Shown here: in pieces, positions 5,914 to 9,112 of the stretch
How positions within the stretch are numbered: position 1 is the stretch's first letter
Layout: every line of letters starts with the position of its first letter
Source of the DNA: CAZVBR01 sp964625755
GTDB taxonomy: Bacteria; Patescibacteriota; Minisyncoccia; Phycocordibacterales; XYD1-FULL-46-19
DNA: 9,112 nt
Assembly: GCA_964625755.1 (NCBI GenBank)
Contig: CAZVBR010000025.1
Span: 1-9,112 of the forward strand
Direction: 5' to 3'
Notes under the pieces: generated by a model
Databases searched by the model: none
What the model saw: only the letters and a program-made list of their open reading frames with translations
Told to the model about the DNA's origin: nothing
Made by a program: the position numbers and the translations under genes

Positions 5914-8088
5914 TCACTGTTTTTTGCTTTCTTTGTCCGGCCGATGGTGAGGGCAATTTTTGTCTGAACATCTGTTGGGGATGGTCTTGGTTCCCTCCAT
6001 CATTAAAGACTGACAGATCGGACAGTGTTCTCCGGTGGGTTTGGATTTTATTGCGTAACGACATTGAGGGTAATTGGAGCAACTGTAAAAAACACCGAAC
6101 CGACCTCTTTTTTCGGTCATCATGCCTTTTTGACATTTCGGACAGCTGACTCCGGTATCGTTGTTTTCTTCCTCGCTGTTTTTCTTGTATCGGCATTTCG
6201 GGTAGTTGTTGCAGGTAATGAATTTACCGAACCTGCCTTCTTTTTCGACTAATTTTCCATTTGAGCATTCCGGGCAGTCTTCCCCTGTTTCCTTCGGACC
6301 GGCCAAGACCTCCCCGGTTTCGGTCCGAGCTCCTTGACAATTAGGGAAATCACTGCAACTGTAGAACCGCCCGGTTTTACTTAATTTGATGATCATATTT
6401 TTACCGCAGTCGGGGCAAGTGAATTCTTCCGGAGCCGGACCCAGATCGGTGATCTTGGCCAAGGATTTTTTTTCGCTGATGGTTTCCCGGAAAGGTTCAT
6501 AAAAATTTTTTAGGGTCGAAACGTAATCTCTTTTACCGGTTGCTATTTCATCCAGTTCATTTTCCATTTCGGCGGTAAAATGATCACTTATGTATTTGGT
6601 AAAATGATCGTTCAGAAAATCGCTAACCACTTCTCCGGTGTCGGTCGGTTGCAGGGAACGGCCGGATTTTGTGACGTAACCACGGTCGATAATGGTCTTT
6701 ATTATCGAGGCGTAAGTGGAAGGCCTACCAATGCCTCTTTTTTCCAATTCTTTAACCAAGCCGGCTTCAGAAAATCGGGAAGGCGGTTCTGTTTGCTTAC
6801 CTTCAAAAGAAAGCTCTTCGAGTTTTAACTTATCATCAGTCGATACTTTAGGTAGTAAAACGTCTTCTCCTTTTGCTTCCGGGTCGAAAGCTAGCCAACC
6901 GTCAAAGATGATCCTCGAACCGCGAGTTGTCAGATCGGGAACTTCTTTCTTGTTGGCTGAAGCAACGACCGTTGACCGGGAGATGGTTGCCGGAGACATC
7001 TGACTGGCTATGGTTCGGTTTCTGATCAGTCGGTAGAGTTTTTGTTCTTGATCGGTTTTACCGGCTTTCGCGGACCCTATTTTGGTCGGCCTTATTGCTT
7101 CGTGAGCTTCCTGAGCATTCTTTGATTTGGTGGCGTATGTGCGAGGGGATAGGTATTTAGGGTCGAATTGTTGCTTGATGATAGAGATCGCTTCTTTTCT
7201 GGCTTCTTCACTTAAAGTCGTGCTGTCGGTTCGCATATAGGTGATGTGACCGGATTCATATAATTTTTGGGCTAAGCGCATTGTTTGACTGGGGGAGAAG
7301 CCAAGACGAGAAGAAGCGACTTGCTGAAGAGTGGAAGTGATGAACGGGGCTTTAGGTTGACGTTTAACTTCTCGGGATTGAACCTTGGCAACTCGCCAGT
7401 CGGCGGTTTGTCCCAGTTGAACCGCTTTTTCAGCTTCAGCCTCGGTTTTTAAATGGTCGGTGGTGTAACAGGTTATTTTTTCTCCGTTTTCCAAAGAGAA
7501 TACCCCGGTTAGCACCCAGTATTTTTCTGGTATGAAATTTTTTATTTCCTTTTCTCGTTCAACCAGGATCCGCAGAGCCGGGGATTGGACTCGACCGGCT
7601 GATAAGCCGTAACGGAGCTTGGTCCAGATCAGGCCGGAGAGATCATATCCAAAAAGACGATCCAAGACCCGGCGAGCTTCTTGAGCGGCTAAGAGATCGC
7701 TGTCTATGTCTCGAGGTTGTTTTAGGGCTTGTTGCACTGCTGTTTCGGTTATCTCATGGAAAACCACTCTTTGAGTTGTTTTTAATCCCAGGGCTTCGGT
7801 AATGTGCCAGGCTATTGCTTCTCCTTCTCGATCCGGGTCAGTCGCCAACAGGACCTCTCGCCCTCGGGCTTTGGTTTTTAATTCTTTGACGACTGATTCT
7901 TTCCCGGAAACTATTTGGTAATTGGGCTTGAACCCCTTTTCTATATTGATAGCATTTTTGTTTGATTTTGGCAGATCCCGTATGTGGCCGACGGAAGCCG
8001 AAACTTTATAGTCGCCGGGTAAATATTTTGTGATCGTTCGAGCCTTGGCCGGAGACTCAACAATTAATAATTTTTCTTTTTTGGGCAT
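5914..8088 (-). CDS. topA: DNA topoisomerase I (type IA) with four C-terminal zinc ribbons
   Basis: A type IA topoisomerase that relaxes negative supercoils by nicking one strand through a 5'-phosphotyrosine link. The TOPRIM domain (about 6-120) has the general-base region LIVESPAKA with E11 and the metal-binding triad in DPDRE (D84, D86, E88). GLSAGRVQSPALR (161-173) and the active-site segment ITYMRTDST (282-290; catalytic Tyr284) follow, then EAHEAIRPT (327-335) and GIGRPSTYA (452-460). The C-terminus carries four four-cysteine zinc ribbons: C558/C561/C578/C584, C605/C608/C626/C632, C649/C652/C670/C676 and C689/C692/C707/C712. At 724 residues it is a complete, ordinary-length bacterial TopA. 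The ATG at 8088 is preceded by a good promoter and no ribosome binding site. It sits 107 bases downstream of dprA on the same strand, a pairing conserved in many bacteria. Confidence 0.97.
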   Translation of the reverse strand: MPKKEKLLIVESPAKARTITKYLPGDYKVSASVGHIRDLPKSNKNAINIEKGFKPNYQIVSGKESVVKELKTKARGREVLLATDPDREGEAIAWHITEALGLKTTQRVVFHEITETAVQQALKQPRDIDSDLLAAQEARRVLDRLFGYDLSGLIWTKLRYGLSAGRVQSPALRILVEREKEIKNFIPEKYWVLTGVFSLENGEKITCYTTDHLKTEAEAEKAVQLGQTADWRVAKVQSREVKRQPKAPFITSTLQQVASSRLGFSPSQTMRLAQKLYESGHITYMRTDSTTLSEEARKEAISIIKQQFDPKYLSPRTYATKSKNAQEAHEAIRPTKIGSAKAGKTDQEQKLYRLIRNRTIASQMSPATISRSTVVASANKKEVPDLTTRGSRIIFDGWLAFDPEAKGEDVLLPKVSTDDKLKLEELSFEGKQTEPPSRFSEAGLVKELEKRGIGRPSTYASIIKTIIDRGYVTKSGRSLQPTDTGEVVSDFLNDHFTKYISDHFTAEMENELDEIATGKRDYVSTLKNFYEPFRETISEKKSLAKITDLGPAPEEFTCPDCGKNMIIKLSKTGRFYSCSDFPNCQGARTETGEVLAGPKETGEDCPECSNGKLVEKEGRFGKFITCNNYPKCRYKKNSEEENNDTGVSCPKCQKGMMTEKRGRFGVFYSCSNYPQCRYAIKSKPTGEHCPICQSLMMEGTKTIPNRCSDKNCPHHRPDKESKKQ

Positions 8089-8099
8089 TTTGATTTTGA

Positions 8100-8128
8100 A
8101 TTATTATGTCGATAATATGAATTGTCAA
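8100..8128 (-). promoter_or_regulatory. Promoter of topA with consensus -35 box
   Basis: On the minus strand a perfect TTGACA (8128-8123) is followed after 17 bases by AATAAT (8105-8100), one mismatch from TATAAT. The -10 element ends 11 bases before the topA ATG, which predicts a 5' leader of only about 4-5 bases. The -35 box lies in an 11-base palindrome (8120-8130, AATTG-T-CAATT on the plus strand), a possible operator. This promoter means topA need not depend on read-through from dprA. Confidence 0.5.
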
Positions 8129-8195
8129 TTATTAGTAATACTATACTCAAGACCATTTCGCAAACAAGCGATCATGCCGGAGGTCGAAGTGATCT

Positions 8196-9077
8196 TCAAA
8201 AAAGAGAATTTTCTTTTAGATCTAATTCTTCACCTTGTCTTCGGATAAGCCCTTTTATTTCCAAGCCGGACAAGGCGGTATTGAGGTCGGCCGATGGCAT
8301 TTTGAGCTCGTGCACCAGATGATCAAAAGTGGTGGACCGCTGTTTAAGGGCTGTCATTACCTTAGTTTCGTTTTCTGTAAGGTCAAAATAGGTTTCGTCC
8401 AGTTTGTGGGTTTCGGGTTCAAAACCCAAGATCTGAAGAATGTCTTGTCCGGAAGTGACCGCCATGGCTCCTGATTTTATTAATTCATTGGTTCCGGCCG
8501 ATGAACTGGAGGTGATAGGGCCGGGGACGGCCAAGACCTCTCTGTTGTAATCCAGGGCCAGGCGAGCGGTTATTAAAGTCCCGGAACGTTGTCTGGCTTC
8601 GATGATCAATACTGCCTGGGCCATACCGGCCATTAATCGGTTTCTTTTGGGGAAGGTGTATTTAGCGGCTCTTGTTTCGGGCGAGAATTCAGAGATCAAG
8701 GCCCCGTTTGATCTGGTTATCTCTTCGGCTAAAGCAAAATTGCTGGCCGGGTACAGAACCTCTGAGTTTAGTCCGGAGCCGGGCCAAGCCAAAGTGTTGA
8801 GACCGGCTTGCATGGCGGCTCGATGAGCCCAAGCGTCGATCCCGATAGCCAAACCGGAAACTATAACCACCGGCCATCCACTTAATTGAGCAATAAGATC
8901 AAGGCATACTTGTTTACCGTAAGAGCTGTGGTGTCTGGGTCCGACCACCGTTAAATAGCGAACCTGAGAAGAGTCGGGGAGCGTTCCTTTTACGTAGAGT
9001 TTTTTGGGTGGTGACGGTATTTCAGTTAATTGAGGCCAGGTCTCCCGGGGATTTATGGTGTAAATTTGATCGGACAT
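8196..9077 (-). CDS. dprA: DNA-processing protein DprA (Smf)
   Basis: DprA binds single-stranded DNA entering the cell during natural transformation, protects it and loads RecA onto it. The Rossmann-like domain (about 38-218) shows VVGPRHHSSYG (44-54; the more usual form is GSR), VSGLAIGIDAWAHRAA (73-88), a GSGLN...LYP segment (100-110), GALISEF (125-131), FPKRNRLMAG (142-151), RSGTLITARLA (164-174), AVPGP (183-187) and GTNELIKSGA (195-204). A winged-helix domain of the DprA C-terminal type follows (about 226-282). There is no N-terminal SAM domain, so at 293 residues this is the short form. The ATG at 9077 has an extended -10 element just upstream, and the gene ends in TGA. topA follows on the same strand. 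No other competence genes are in the window, so a DNA-uptake role is inferred from the family only. Confidence 0.95.
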   Translation of the reverse strand: MSDQIYTINPRETWPQLTEIPSPPKKLYVKGTLPDSSQVRYLTVVGPRHHSSYGKQVCLDLIAQLSGWPVVIVSGLAIGIDAWAHRAAMQAGLNTLAWPGSGLNSEVLYPASNFALAEEITRSNGALISEFSPETRAAKYTFPKRNRLMAGMAQAVLIIEARQRSGTLITARLALDYNREVLAVPGPITSSSSAGTNELIKSGAMAVTSGQDILQILGFEPETHKLDETYFDLTENETKVMTALKQRSTTFDHLVHELKMPSADLNTALSGLEIKGLIRRQGEELDLKENSLF

Positions 9078-9087
9078 ACCTTGTATT

Positions 9088-9096
9088 AATATAACA
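9088..9096 (-). promoter_or_regulatory. Extended -10 promoter of dprA
   Basis: On the minus strand TGTTATATT is a TGn extended -10 with TATATT (5 of 6). It ends 10 bases before the dprA ATG, predicting a leader of only 3-4 bases. AAGGT lies just before the ATG but is too close (0-1 base) to work as a normal ribosome binding site. The -35 region would fall at or beyond the window edge and cannot be judged. Confidence 0.4.
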
Positions 9097-9112
9097 AAAA
9101 TTCTTTTAATTT

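Noticed and set aside
5870..6196. 108-residue minus-strand frame overlapping the zinc ribbons of topA.
   Set aside because: It is an alternative frame of the cysteine-rich region; the topA frame has clear zinc-ribbon motifs there.
8150..8195. Possible terminator after dprA (GATCA/TGATC and TCGC/GCGA short dyads).
   Set aside because: The stems are 4-5 base pairs and no T-run follows on the minus strand.
5914..8198. Alternative genetic code with TGA as glycine, as in some CPR lineages.
   Set aside because: topA and dprA both end in TGA exactly where the family's C-termini are expected, and no gene has in-frame TGA codons.

Overview
The window looks like a piece of a streamlined bacterial chromosome, most likely from Candidatus Patescibacteria (CPR), perhaps a Parcubacteria/Paceibacteria-type lineage. 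This is inferred from four things: a polytopic O-antigen-ligase-like protein with a C-terminal TPR block, which I recall as common in that group; a shortened Rel protein; minimal domain versions of the housekeeping genes; and the absence of Shine-Dalgarno sequences. TGA ends both topA and dprA, so the code is not the TGA-to-glycine code of Gracilibacteria and Absconditabacteria. No lineage marker such as rRNA is present.

Layout: bases 1-203 hold a GC-rich edge of unknown nature, then an AT-rich promoter region. Two genes follow on the plus strand. The first is a membrane protein with about twelve membrane segments, TPRs and an acidic tail (204-2672). The second is a ParB-family CTPase with a very long disordered C-terminal extension (2777-4381). 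Three genes face them on the minus strand, transcribed in the order dprA (9077-8196), topA (8088-5914), rel (5862-4387). parB and rel converge with only 5 bases between their stop codons and no convincing terminator. No stretch longer than about 200 bases lacks a gene, and I saw no RNA gene, CRISPR array, insertion sequence or prophage.

Functionally the window is mostly core information and cell-cycle biology: DprA (protection of incoming single-stranded DNA and RecA loading), topoisomerase I (relaxation of negative supercoils), Rel ((p)ppGpp metabolism), ParB (chromosome segregation) and an envelope-polymer membrane protein. The dprA-topA neighbourhood is a well-known conserved gene order. 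I see no clearly new multi-gene system. The observations most worth following are the promoter-to-start geometry, which suggests leaderless or nearly leaderless mRNAs for all five genes; the roughly 265-residue acidic tail on an otherwise complete ParB; the Rel protein that stops after its TGS domain and carries HE in place of HD in its hydrolase motif; and the ligase-like protein that lacks the expected histidine.
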